64,000 nt of DNA, taken from NCBI GenBank assembly GCA_030770545.1, contig CM061098.1:14474001-14538000 (forward strand). Reading direction: 5' to 3'. How positions within the stretch are numbered: the stretch's first letter is position 1; each line of letters begins with the position of its first letter. A program made the position numbers and the translations under genes. The DNA comes from Macropodus opercularis. Lineage: Eukaryota; Chordata; Actinopteri; Anabantiformes; Osphronemidae. Shown here piece after piece: positions 36,481 through 47,583 of the stretch. Under the pieces are notes generated by a model that saw only the letters and a program-made list of their open reading frames with translations, did no database searches and was not told the DNA's origin.

Positions 36481-38548
36481 TGGGAAGATAAAACCCTGGT
36501 GATGTAGTTGTTGATGTCAGTATCAGCCTGTTGTAGTTTCTGCTCAACTTTTCTCAACAGTTAACGTGATGGCTTCAGCACCATCACGGCCCAAATAAAA
36601 GGATCATCTAGCGTCAAGCACTAAACATGTTTTGTGTAAGACATGAACAATGTTAATGTTAATGTTCTCTAAATTTCTTTAGGGGAAGCTAAGCAGAGGT
36701 AAATAAGCTTGAGAGATGGATTTTGACTCTTCAGCTGTGCTGAAGCTCATGAAGTGCCAGATAAATGAACGAAGGGGAAAGTCTGCTGCCGTCTTTGTAT
36801 GTGTGTGTGTGTGTGTCTCTAGTCCTTACACCTTGACTCACACCTTGCCCTCCCACTATGCTTTGCCAAATGTTCGCCCACACTGTCACCACCTGGCTAC
36901 TGCTGGGCGCTGTGTGATTGCATTGTGTGTGTGTGTGTGTTGCTCTCTAACAGATGGAGTAACCTAATACCATGTCTCATTTCTGCCCTGCTGTCCATTG
37001 GCCCCCATGGTCGGCCGGTGATGCTATCTGGGCCTTACGAGCATCTCCTGTGCCTTGTTCCTGGAAGCGGTCCACCCCCGCCCCTGCCTGCCTCATTGCC
37101 CCCATCCCATAAGCTCTGGGCATGTGTGGTCGTACACACACTCATTAGGCGGAGTGGATCGGGTTACCTGTCCGCTCAGCGAGACCTGAGTGAAGCGTGT
37201 CCATTAAAGCAAAACATCGCTGATCGTACAGTGAATTTGCTTTCCTGTGTGATCCAGGTTGGGGATTTGTCCCCATTTTTCCACCATAGTGTCATTAACT
37301 GTGCTCCTTCAACAAATACTACCTCACGCCGAGGCATCGCCTGATGCAGAATCCTGGCATGAGTCCTCTCCACGCTGGGTAGGTGCTGTTCCTCCATCCC
37401 TCTACGTGGCGACTAGAGATGACACGCCATCCGCAAATGGATTAGTCTCATTGGTTGGGAAATTTATTGATGTGTTCCCCTTCCTAGTAATGGCTGTATG
37501 GGCTGCTGATTGATGAGGCACGTGTCTGCAGCTTGTCAACCGCAGTCAGTTCCAGCAGTCAGTCTGGTGTGTCATGAGCTGCGGAGTTGACTCGTGTAGC
37601 GCCCAGGCTGATGGTCTCGTGCACATCAAATCTGATCATCTGACATCATGTGGAAAGCTTGTTTAACGTCAGAGCTGGAGTCAATTAGAGCTAAAACAGC
37701 TCGCTGTGACACAGATTAATTAGATTCCTTTTTCCTTTTTTTTTTAGATAACCAGGTATCGGCATCATTTGCACATTGATTAACTGGATTAATGGGAGAA
37801 GGTAGAAACTAAGATAACGTATTCAGATTTGCAGTTTCCTCACTGTCGTTGTGACAGAGGACCTACTGAAGATTTAAGCTGGTGCATCTGATACATGCAT
37901 ATTTTAATGCCCTAGGAAACTGAGAGGCCCACATCCCTGGAGTAAACACTATCTGGCCGGTGAATTAGGTGCGCAGAGGTAAAACAGTGGAGCCAATGAC
38001 ATTTCCCTCTGTCTGTAAAAAGCCTCCTGTCTCAGAGGAGGAGCAACTTTCCAGCAGCCAGCCTCCTGCCTCCATCTGTGACGCTGACAAAATGAACGCT
38101 CCTGCTGGTTTTAAGCGTGACCCAATCTGCTTCTGTGGGTTCCTGCGCTGCTAATGTGTGCTCTTGACCCCTTGCTGTTGTATCCAGAGTGTCACAGGTC
38201 CTTCGCCACGCAGCCCCTTCTCCCCTCCATTAGAGGATACCTGATCCCATGCTGGCTTTCACCGACGAAAGAGAGCGAGCAACGCGAGCAGGAAATGGGC
38301 TCGCAATGGTTTTTACCGTGGCTCTAGGTACTTAGAGCCATTGAATTGCATTTATGAAGAGCCCTCTAGTCTTTCTTTTTACCATTACAAAGTGGCTCTC
38401 CTCTTTGTGGTGTAAGGGATACTCCACGTAGCAGATGAATTACGGTGTTTGATGTAAGAGCCTATCAGAGAAACCAAGAAACAGAGAACTGGGATGTGCA
38501 TTTTTTCACTGCCCTAAACTTTCAATCAAGGAACCGAACACGAAAGGT

Positions 38549-38562
38549 TTGTGTGTGTGTGT

Positions 38563-38606
<44 letters not shown>

Positions 38607-38607
38607 T
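38549..38607. repeat. (GT)n microsatellite, interrupted
   Basis: GT units with gg interruptions lie in intron 2, about 2 kb upstream of exon 3. Confidence 0.9.
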
Positions 38608-40562
38608 GGGCATATCTCCCTCCTCCCTGTCTCGCAATCTGCACATCTGTCTGCTCGTTGATCACAGGGGGAAGTTCTTCGCAGACACAGCAGGGCAGCC
38701 GCAGCCTGGAAATCTAAACAGATGTGTGCTGCTGGCGCGAATCGTCTCGCATTCGTCCAAACACCCTCTAATGCTTTTCTTAACCTTTATTCCCCCGGCA
38801 ACTGTTTCTTTGAGAGTGCGAGCTGCTTTTCACCACAATTGATAGCGTTCAAACCCACTGTTACTGTCGTGCTTTGTGTGATTTGCGTGACAAGGCAACA
38901 GGCTTTCTGCGAAACAGGAGTCATATTGTTTTAGATTAAATGTGCATTCAAATCCAATAGTCCAACAGACTAATAAACTTGTGTTTTATTTCTTGTTTTA
39001 TACTTTTAAATGAGATTTTTTTTCCCATTCATTAGATTTTGCTGTGAGACACTGGCCAGTTAGTTAATGGTTATGTTTAAATCCTCCTCAGCCTGGAGGC
39101 ATGAATCCAGCTCAAGTGAAACAAAAAAGCACAGCGATCTTATTATCTCATCATCAGAACTAGTTTTAGTGATAACTTAAATGGCACCTTATCCATGTTT
39201 TCAAAGTGTTTTTCATTTTCGCTTCGTGCTTGAACTCACCAGCGGTGACACTGTATTAAAAGGTGCCGTCAAGACATTTCCACCAAAATACCATCCCATC
39301 TGTCTGTGCCTCTCCTCTCCCACCTTGTGCACTTTGGACACTGCACTTGGCACCAAAATACCACAAAGACACGCAGAGCGAATTTCAAGGTCAGGAAATT
39401 ACAGAACGGTTGGAGCGCAGCTTGAAAACAGTGGTTTTAGAGGTGAATTGACCGAGTAACAGAATTACAGCGTAAAGTACCTTCTGTAGATACAGTTAGT
39501 CGTTATAGTCTGTTTATGTGGCCTGAAATTGAACACACAAATAGAACACACTATGTTCTACTCAACACAGACAGAGCTGGCACTCGACCAGCTTCGTCTG
39601 ACCTCAGAGAAGCACGAAGAGAAAGAAATTCAAGCATCCCAGTAAAAAGACTCGAATAACAAAGAATAAATGATGAGCTCGTAGCGCAGAAACCAATAAC
39701 TTCCCCTAATGTTTCCTAAAGCAGCGCTTCCACCCACCCCCGTGCCCACACACTCACAGAGCGGTCGTGGCTATCGCTCTGATGTAGTGGACTAGCTGCG
39801 CTATAAATGGGATTTCAGCATCCCGAGCTATTCTCCTGTCTAAAGCTTCATTTCACTGACTCTCAGCTCCCCTGCTAAGTTCAGTAATGGAGCTTTAAAT
39901 CCCCTCTGTTGTTGGGTCCTCGCTCGTTCTGCTTCTGGGTCGATGATAGAGCTCTGGCTTCTTGTGCCACCTTGTTGATAAGACTTCACTTTATGCTTTT
40001 AAACGCCACTGATTATTTTCCCTCTTCGCGTCAGACACCCGCCCCTCCCTCACGCGCGCTGTGTTTCTTTCCCCTGCAGAAATCCTCGCGGCCATGCCTC
40101 TCTGCGTTGGCTAATATATTGAGATTAATACTCTTCTTTTTTTTTTTTTACATTAACTTTTCTAGTTCGCTCTTATGTGTACTGCAAAGGTCAAACCCCA
40201 ACTCTTGCTTTTCATCTGTTGCACAAGCTTTGCTCCCTTTATAATTCAAGTCGTCATGTATTATTGAGGTGTTGTGTACAGGTGTGTGTGAGCTGTCCCA
40301 CAAGAGAAAACACCACATGCAGAAAATCTAGGTAAAGGAAGAAACAGAGGCCGTGCGTGGGAAGTTTCCTCAGACTTTGATCATTAGTAAAAGGATTGGG
40401 GAGGGGAATTGCTGCTATTTCAGTTTTTAATGTTCTGGAGCTAAATTGCTGCCTATTTTTGACTGAATGACGTGGTTGTGATAATTGAAGTGTTTCATCA
40501 TTCAACAAGCTTTCAGAAAACGCATTTAACTCGTCTTGTGTTGCGTTGCTTCTCTCTTGCAG

Positions 40563-41248
40563 AAGCCTTCGACCTGGTGCTGCGTCATGGCCGTAATTCC
40601 ACCTTGGCCATGCTGAAGTTAGAATTCCCAAGTCTAGGAGTTGGGGCCCAGAGCTTGGTGGGGCAGCTCTTCCTGGACATGTCGCTCTACATCCTGGGCT
40701 CAGACTCCACAGTGGACCACATGGTGGCAGTGCTCTATGGCCGCCTGTTCCCTCTCATGTACCGCCGCCTGCTAGGTGGTAGCCTATCCACTGCAACGGA
40801 AGAGTGTGTAAGAGGGGCCTGGAAAGACTCTGGAGCCTTTGGCGATTATCCCAAGCTCATGATGACCCGTCTGTCTCGCTCCCTCCTGGCCACGCGGGTT
40901 TTCCTGCAGGCACTCAACCTGGGCATCGAGGTGGTGAACACCACAGACCACCTGCGGCCCAGTCGGGACTGCAGCCGGGCTCTGCTGAGGCTGTGGTACT
41001 GCCCGCACTGCCAGGGCATGCTGGGGCCGCCGGCCTGCCGAGGCTTCTGTCAGACGGTGATGCACGGCTGCCTGGGGGGGGCGGCAGAGGTGCAGCCTCA
41101 CTGGAGGAGCTACATAGACGGACTGGGGAAGCTGGCTGGCGGAATGAGGGGCGAGCAGGACATGGAGGCTGTTGTTCTCAGACTGCCTTCGATGATCAAA
41201 CTGGCTGTCAAGCACGCCGTGAACGCCCGCAGCCGCCTCACTGCACTG
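40563..41248 (+). CDS. gpc3: Glypican-3 exon 3 (main part of the globular core)
   Basis: This 686-nt exon encodes residues 55-283 of the visible core. The acceptor is tctctcttgcag at 40562 and the donor is gtgagc at 41249; the exon ends on a complete codon. It starts EAFDLVLRHGRNST and includes SLYILGSD, PKLMMTRLSRSL, FLQALNLGIEVVNTTDHL and WYCPHCQG. These are hallmark blocks of the glypican alpha-helical domain and fit GPC3 (as I recall YILGSD and NLGIEVINTTDHL) better than GPC5 (YLFGAD). It holds seven of the conserved cysteines and two N-glycosylation sequons, NST (codons 12-14) and NTT (codons 126-128), at positions matching human GPC3. SRALLRLWYCPHC is somewhat GPC5-like, so paralogue choice is very likely but not absolute. 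The exon is GC-rich at third positions, which opens long chance frames on both strands. Confidence 0.98.
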
Positions 41249-44200
41249 GTGAGCGCAGTCCACACATGCACATAGGCAATTAGGACTTACGCCGCAGAAA
41301 CAAGGCAGTTCATTTACAGCACAGTCGCTCACTAAGCGAGGTCGGGGCCATCCGGGCTGGAATTCCTCACTCTGACACAGAAAACATCACCTTGTAATGA
41401 GAAATCACAAACACAGAAGCAGACACGGTACAACTGACCTACATAGGAATAAACTGAACCGTAGAGAAAGAAATCGATGCGGGAAGGAAGAGGGCGCGAG
41501 GAAAACAAGCATGTATGTTTTCAGGCAGCCAGACAGGGGCTCCCGGCCCGTCTCTCACCACTCAGCAGCGGTGACCCGTTACATGTGGTTTCAACTGCAA
41601 TAAAACCGTCGGGTTTGTTCATAGCCCACATGTGAAGTCAGGGAGAAGTGCTCATAAAATATGAAGACCTTTTTTCAGTCAGAGTTACAGAGCTGGTGCT
41701 TCGGCTCCTGTATATTTGCTGAACTTTTCACTCTCACACCCAAATCCCAGCAGTGACCAGGTTTCCACTCAGAAGCCATCATTTATTAACGCACAGGTTG
41801 ACCTCTCTTACTCTGCAGCGTGAGGGTGTAGCTGCATCCATGAATCGCTGACTTAGGGGAAATTGTTCTCTCTGTGTGAGGGCGAAAGATCCTTATCCAA
41901 AAATGCTTAAAGTCCTGTGTGGGTTTATTTAAGACTCCAGCTCCAGGCCTCAGATAACTTTACATCGTATTTATGGCTCTGAGTCGGGCTCCAGGCCACA
42001 TTCGTCTGTCAGTGGTGTCACTGAAGGAACAGAGCTATTGTTTCCCAAAAGGCTAATTCTGTCTTACTGAGAGTCACAGGAGGTCACCCTCCATTAGACC
42101 TTTCCTGATGACTTCAGCCCCAGATATGCCCAAACATATACTTTATTTTTAGGGTTAGAAAATGCCAAAACGGTCTCTTTTTGGAGTTTGAGGATTTTTA
42201 CAAGTGGAAAACAGAAACTATAATTGATGATTGTTTTAAATAAAAGTTCCAGGGTTTAAAACACACGTGGATCCAGATTCGAAGAGTTTGCTAGTTAGTG
42301 TCTTAGTAGCGGGTCAGATCGACTGTGTTTCATCGAACACTGCTTTCTCATCAGATGGCCTCAAAGTTTGAAATATTATTACTACAAAGAATGACTTAAA
42401 AATGTCACTATCCTGGTTGCGCTGTATTATTTTTTTGCGGACTAATTCTGTCGAATTAAATATCTACTGTATTTATCTACAGGCCATTATACAGAAAACG
42501 TTGCTAGTTTTGTGGCTGTTGCAACAGATGCAGGGATCATCTGGCTCCCAGCTGAATTCATTCTGTGAACACACACTAAAACTACTGAAGGTAATGTTAA
42601 TGTGGAGAGCTAATGCTAACCATGCCCGTCTGCAGAGCAAGGAGTCTCCTGTTGGCCCCAGCTTTAGCTTTAATTAACAGGGGGGACATATTATATTTGC
42701 AATATTTGCAGCTGCCACTTTTTGCGGCATTAACCAAATGCAGCTCTGTCGTCTTTTACCAGCGTTTAATGACACTCAGCAGCAAATCAAAAGCACAAAT
42801 AACAACCTGTCTGTTCCCGCGCTTCATTAAGGCCTTGTTTGTTTACTTCGGTGGCGATGCTTCAAATCTGAGATTTAGAGATTTATGAGCAGACAGAAAA
42901 TGTGACATATTGTCTTATTGATCTGTTTTAAAATCACTGGTCATTCTAAAAGAGTCTAAAACGTGTAAAGTCACAGCTCAGGTTGTGTAAATCAACATGT
43001 GGATATGAATCCTTAAATAATCTTTCAGCGACATAATATTTTGTACAGCCACATGATGGATCCGCAGAGTGCTATGTCTTGTTTTCAGCTTTCCTGTGAT
43101 AGTAAAAGCTGTAGCTGTGGCCCGTCGTTCTCACCTAAACTCCCTGCCGCTGAAAGTGCACAGCCCTGTTACTTAAGGTGATAGAGTGATCAACTCGATC
43201 TGAGCAAAGCCTCCTCGAGGTGCGAGAGAGAGAGAGACGTCTCTTCTCTCCGGACTCGGGGCATGTTGAGATGACCACTCATCGTCCGCCAGCCCCGCTG
43301 CCCGGCATGTTAACATTCAATTCCTTCCATCTGCTGCAGTTGAAATGAGGCAGTGTGGGGAGAGATGGAGAGGACAGCCAAGATCCCCGCTGCTCCAATC
43401 TATTCCCCTGTCAACTTCGCACCCCTCTCCTGGAGTTTGATGTCATCCACCTCCGTCATCCTCAACGTCTTTCTCTCTCTTTCCTTACCCCCCTATCATC
43501 CATTTATTCTTTTCCTCTGGTTCCTGCATGCCGCTGTGAGAGAAGATGCATGATTTATGAAGCTCTATTTTTACCAGTTACCGAGGAGAAAGAAAGGAGG
43601 AGAGGAACAGTGACAAAGAGAGAGCGAGAGAATAGCAAAGAAGGATGGAGAGTGGGATGGGCGAGCCCAAGGGGACAAAGGACAGGAGTGTGAGGAGGAG
43701 ACATCCATCACCCTGCGACCTATCGGCGGGAAGTGGGTTGAGACATAAATATGATGGATCTGACCAGATGAGATACACGGCAGAGTACACGAGCTATGTA
43801 ATGTTACGCACCGGACGCAGTTGTGTCTAATATCACGTTTCTCTTTGTGTGCCTCTAACATTTCAGCACACTTGTTTCTATTTTGTTGTCTTCTGTGTGT
43901 GCAGAAAAATGATCAAATCATGTCCAAACTGTTGCTTCGCCGAGAAAACAAGCGCTAATTAAATCTCTGCCAGTGTTTTATTGCTTATTAATAAACTCAG
44001 ACACGGAGGCTGCCGGACACACGAGAATCAGACTCCGTTTAGAAGCTGAAGTGTTTTCAAACATGCGAGTAATTAAACACTGTAACGTGTCATCTAAGGT
44101 TTTATTCAGCAACTAGTGTGTTTAATTAGAAAGATTGAAAATAAAGTGTGGTGTATCAAAGTCCCCATCAGTCTGATTATGCAGATCCTGAATAAATAAT

Positions 44201-44334
44201 GCGCACAAACAGCACAAGCACTCGACACACAACACACAACTTTCAATTGGTGTTCATAATATTTATCTCATCAACATACAGTTTCTCATATTGTATAGTT
44301 TGGCTTGATGAAAAAATGATGCATTTGTTCAGCC

Positions 44335-44377
44335 CCCCCCCCCCCCCACCCACCCACCCACACACACACACACACAG
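44335..44377. repeat. Poly-C followed by (CA)n
   Basis: A run of about 15 C passes through ccacccaccca into perfect CA units. The tract lies in intron 3. Confidence 0.9.
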
Positions 44378-45313
44378 TTCCTACAGATCCTGTTCTATGT
44401 TGAACACTAACTCAGCTTCATTAGCCTGTTATTAGCCTCCTACTGTCCCATCGTGTTCCTACTCCGTCTCTGTCTATAAAATCAAAACGGCATCATGTTT
44501 TAATGGCTCCTCGCAGCTGTGAATACTGCAGGAATTGCAGATCTCGGAGTAAGAAGTGTGACATTCGTTTTTCTTTCACCTTGATGCGTAAACAACAAAT
44601 GTCTCACTTTGAATGAAAAATCTTCATGGCGTCTCGCCAGGCTGACGGGCTCCGTTGGGTTCACTATTTAATCACCTTTATGTTTTAATACTGAAAAAGT
44701 TGCAGTGAAACCTGCTAAATTGTCTATATACATATGTTTGTTTGTATATTAAACATTTTAAGACTTGAAGTTAAAGTGAAGTTTTGATAATGAGTTTACC
44801 TGAAACTGATTTAACTGGATTGGATGAGCACATTCCAGGAGCTCTAGCCATAACACGGCTTCATATACAGTATGTGCCTCCTTATATGCCTTAGTTATAT
44901 GTTTTATTCATAGCTCTGCATTTCAGGGCATCCCAGGGGCCACTTCTGTAGTTGTATGATGCTTGAGGAGAGATTGTGGAGAAGTTCTGCTGATGTAGGT
45001 TTCCTGTTTGTACTAAAGACAAGACTGTCGAGTGTTAGATTATAAATTGATGTAATGGTCATCTTTTTTTAATCGCAGTGACAAATATTGTTAAGGTATG
45101 TTCCATATATGATGTATGTCCTCAGCCCAGACAACACAGGATATGTAACGATGACTGTCTGCTATTACGTTACTTCTGACATACAGCGAGAGAGATTTCA
45201 CCTCATTTTCATTTCGCATTGTCCTCACGTTTGAAAAGGCCTCCACTGAAACAGGATGCCTCTAATGCGTGTTTTTCACCAGAGGTCAATTCTTATGCTG
45301 GTGACAACAATGC

Positions 45314-45377
45314 AGGCAAGAGGAGGATGAGGAGGGGGAGGAGGAGGAGAGGGAAGAGGAGGAAGAGGCTAAGGAGG
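45314..45377. repeat. GGA-rich purine tract
   Basis: Almost every base over some 60 bp is A or G, with GGAGGA and GAGGAA units. The tract gives an Arg-rich open frame on the plus strand, which I treat as a composition artefact. It lies in intron 3. Confidence 0.8.
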
Positions 45378-46944
45378 AGTGCTGACTCAGTCTCTCCCCT
45401 GAGCCTCGACTCCGCTGGAACACAAACATTACTTTACTCCCCGGTCTTTTGTTACAGCTGTGCATGGCGCTCTGCCACCTTCACAGCTCTGGCGGTGTCA
45501 TATATCCTTGTAAAACAGTTGGCTGATAACTCCTTGTGGCAAAATGAATTTATAACCGTGATTTCACCCACTTCGACTGTCAGTCCACGCGCATGTCCAC
45601 GGGTTCATCTTTACACTGGGCTGGCAACATGAAGAGACAACACGCTGAATCCGAGACGCGCACCTGCATCTCAGAACATGTGGCCTGTGACGTGTGTGAG
45701 AGTGTGTGTGTGTGTGTGTTGTATTACAGGCCGTCAGCACCTCTCCCTCTCAGAGCAGCAGGCTGCTCAGCACAGATAAAAGTGTGCAGATATTTCTGAG
45801 CTCTCACGCTGAGGCAGGCTTTATCTGCAGACGCTCCTTTAGGTTGTGTTAGTCCAGCCCTGGGTGATATTAATACCCCACTAATGAGCCCTTTCCTTTA
45901 AGAATCCAGAAACAATCGAAGCGGGTGTGTTGGGGGGGCTCAGGGGGCCTGCACGCCGAATCAGTTTCTCCCTTGTGCCCCGGCTCCCCTACGGCTTGCC
46001 AGGAACGCACAAACGCAACTCCGATCACATTAATCATGGCCTGTGGGAGCACCAGCGCTCACCTCAGGCACAGCAGAAAGACAGATTTCCACCAGAGGAA
46101 AACGTGGAGGCAGAAGAACAAGACAGAGGCAAAGTGGTGGCTAAACTTTGTGGGAGTCTGTGTGTGTGACTTCCTCCAATAGGGGGGGGGGCGGTATTAG
46201 TGAAGATGGCTAGTCAGGGATGTTGGGCATTAGTGAGCGCCTGGTGCAGAACAACTCAGCCATCTGTGACTGTCAGGACTGTGTGTGTGTGTGTGTCTGT
46301 ATTGCGGCCAGTGGTGGATCCTTGGCTGCATAGATCAACCCTGATGATTCTGCTACACAACTGATCCACATTCTAGGTGTCAGCATCCGTGCGTGCGTGT
46401 GCGCCACTACATAAAGATGTCCAGTGTCGCTCTATCAGGTTCCATCAGTATTCAGCAGCCTATTCACTTAAAGGAGAGCTGGGCACAATTAGCCGTTAAC
46501 ATTACATGGCAGAATTAAGCCTGGGCCAGTATCCCCGAGGGAAATTAAACCACCGGCAAATCATTAAACCACAAGCTAAACATTAACATCCATTTGCATT
46601 TTTATTGCACCTGAAAAGAATGTGCCAGGACCATTATCTCTGAGACACAGAGGGGGGATTCCTTATTTATTGTTGTTATGTCGTCCCGCGTGGAAACACG
46701 ATGGCATTTACGCGAGGGGAAGGAGAAGCTTGTTCTCACGCTCACGTTTTCTTGAAATGTGATTACAAAGTCGAACAAGGCTGGGAGACGATACAGCGAA
46801 TTGTTTCTTATGCAAATCAAAAAAACAAACAAACAACTAAACATAAACAAACAAACGGATGGCATTTCCCATAAAAAGGGGTCACGTGAAACCTGTGAGT
46901 GATTTCCTCCCGCTTTTCTCATCTGTCTCCTCCCTCCTGTGCAG

Positions 46945-47105
46945 GTGAGTGGGATGTGCGGACACGCTCCTCAGCGCGCCTCCCGTTCGGCCGCGCCTCC
47001 GCCGCCTCCTCCTCCTCCACAGCCTCCCGCCGACTCCGCCGCCCGCAGCGCGCAGGCCTCCTCCTCCTCCTCGGACTCCGACGAGACTTTAGCTGGACTC
47101 CGCAG
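46945..47105 (+). CDS. gpc3: Glypican-3 exon 4 (furin-cleavage linker)
   Basis: This 161-nt exon encodes residues 284-336 and two bases of the next Arg codon. The start VSGMCGHAPQRASRS lines up with human GPC3 IGKLCAHSQQRQYRS (from memory): the conserved Cys is codon 5, and RASR at codons 11-14 replaces RQYR, the furin site that splits glypican-3 into two disulfide-linked chains. What follows is unusual: eight Pro codons in a row, then a Pro/Ala/Gln stretch, five Ser and an Asp/Ser cluster, before DETLAGLRR, which matches human EETLSSRRR. The exon is very GC-rich. The donor is gtgagc at 47106. The exon's own first six bases read GTGAGT, like a donor site. The ends are firm because both flanking junctions keep frame and match the family; the low-complexity middle could vary between individuals. 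Confidence 0.88.
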
Positions 47106-47457
47106 GTGAGCGCATCCTTCGCGACAGCTACGGCGTCTGACAGACAAACACCCCTGACGCAGTAACAGGCTTAAATGAGCGCTGTAATATTTCCCAGCGG
47201 GGCTTCTGGCCTCTTCGCTGCAATGGCCAGATTAATGTCAATTAGGAGCAGACACACTGCTTATTCTAAGCTCTTTTACTCTCTCCTTCCCGAGGGGGAG
47301 CTCATCGACTTTATTTCACTGTTGTTGAGCTGAATTCTCTAGTTTTATCTCCGGCTTTTCTTCTTTATCTGTTTTCTTGATTAATCCAAGCCCATTCGTG
47401 AGCTTTCACTCTTTGTCTGTTCCTGTGATGAACACCCCGCATCTTTATTTACTTCAG
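47106..47457 (+). other. gpc3: gpc3 intron 4
   Basis: This is a 352-bp phase-2 intron with donor gtgagc and acceptor atttacttcag. It is the shortest intron in the window. I see nothing in it beyond splice signals. Confidence 0.92.
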
Positions 47458-47583
47458 GGAGTTCATGTCCAACCTGAAGGGCTTCAGCTCCTTCTACAGC
47501 GGCCTTGGAGAAGCGCTGTGCAGCCGCGAGCCTGCTCCAGCGAACCACTCCCTCTGCTGGAATGGGCAGGAAATGACAGACAG
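47458..47583 (+). CDS. gpc3: Glypican-3 exon 5
   Basis: This 126-nt exon begins one base into the codon split from exon 4 and encodes residues 338-378 plus two bases of the next Arg codon. It reads REFMSNLKGFSSFYSGLGEA, then LCSREPAPANHSLCWNGQEM. The FYS...LC...SLCWNGQE pattern is diagnostic for glypicans (as I recall human GPC3 has SFYSALPGYIC and TLCWNGQELVER). Two conserved cysteines and the third N-glycosylation sequon NHS (in place of NDT) are present. The donor is gtaaat, somewhat weaker than consensus. This part belongs to the C-terminal chain after furin cleavage. Confidence 0.96.

Larger units (their letters stand above)
3431..40562 (+). other. gpc3: gpc3 intron 2 (about 37 kb, repeat-rich)
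   Basis: This is one very long phase-1 intron with donor gtaagt and acceptor tctctcttgcag. It holds two copies of a TA-flanked DNA transposon in opposite orientation, a (TCAAG)n-headed repeat, a CA-containing teleost repeat, a LINE-like 3' end and many microsatellites, all listed separately. I found no exon here with glypican or other recognisable protein similarity. Between the listed elements the sequence is unremarkable single-copy-looking DNA. Two splice-like motifs, near 14021-14034 and at 35655/35656, are treated in the findings. Confidence 0.85.
41249..46944 (+). other. gpc3: gpc3 intron 3
   Basis: This is a 5.7-kb phase-0 intron with donor gtgagc and acceptor ctccctcctgtgcag. It contains a C-run/CA microsatellite at about 44335-44377, a purine-rich stretch at 45314-45377, a short GT repeat near 45702-45720 and an AAAC-rich stretch near 46820-46856. 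No coding exon is recognised. Confidence 0.9.

Noticed and set aside
36339..36557. Minus-strand open frames rich in Tyr, Ile, Val, Thr and His
   Set aside because: Direct translation of the TA/CA/TG repeat.
3431..40562. MicroRNA or tRNA gene in intron 2
   Set aside because: MicroRNA clusters lie near glypican genes in vertebrates, so I looked for miR-17/20/92-like seeds in hairpins and for tRNA-like folds, and saw none by eye.
40804..41283. 159-codon plus-strand frame overlapping exon 3
   Set aside because: It is a shifted frame of exon 3; the other frame carries the glypican motifs and joins the neighbouring exons in phase.
40784..41332. 182-codon open frame on the minus strand
   Set aside because: It lies opposite glypican exon 3, shows no domain, and is explained by GC-rich third codon positions in the sense frame.
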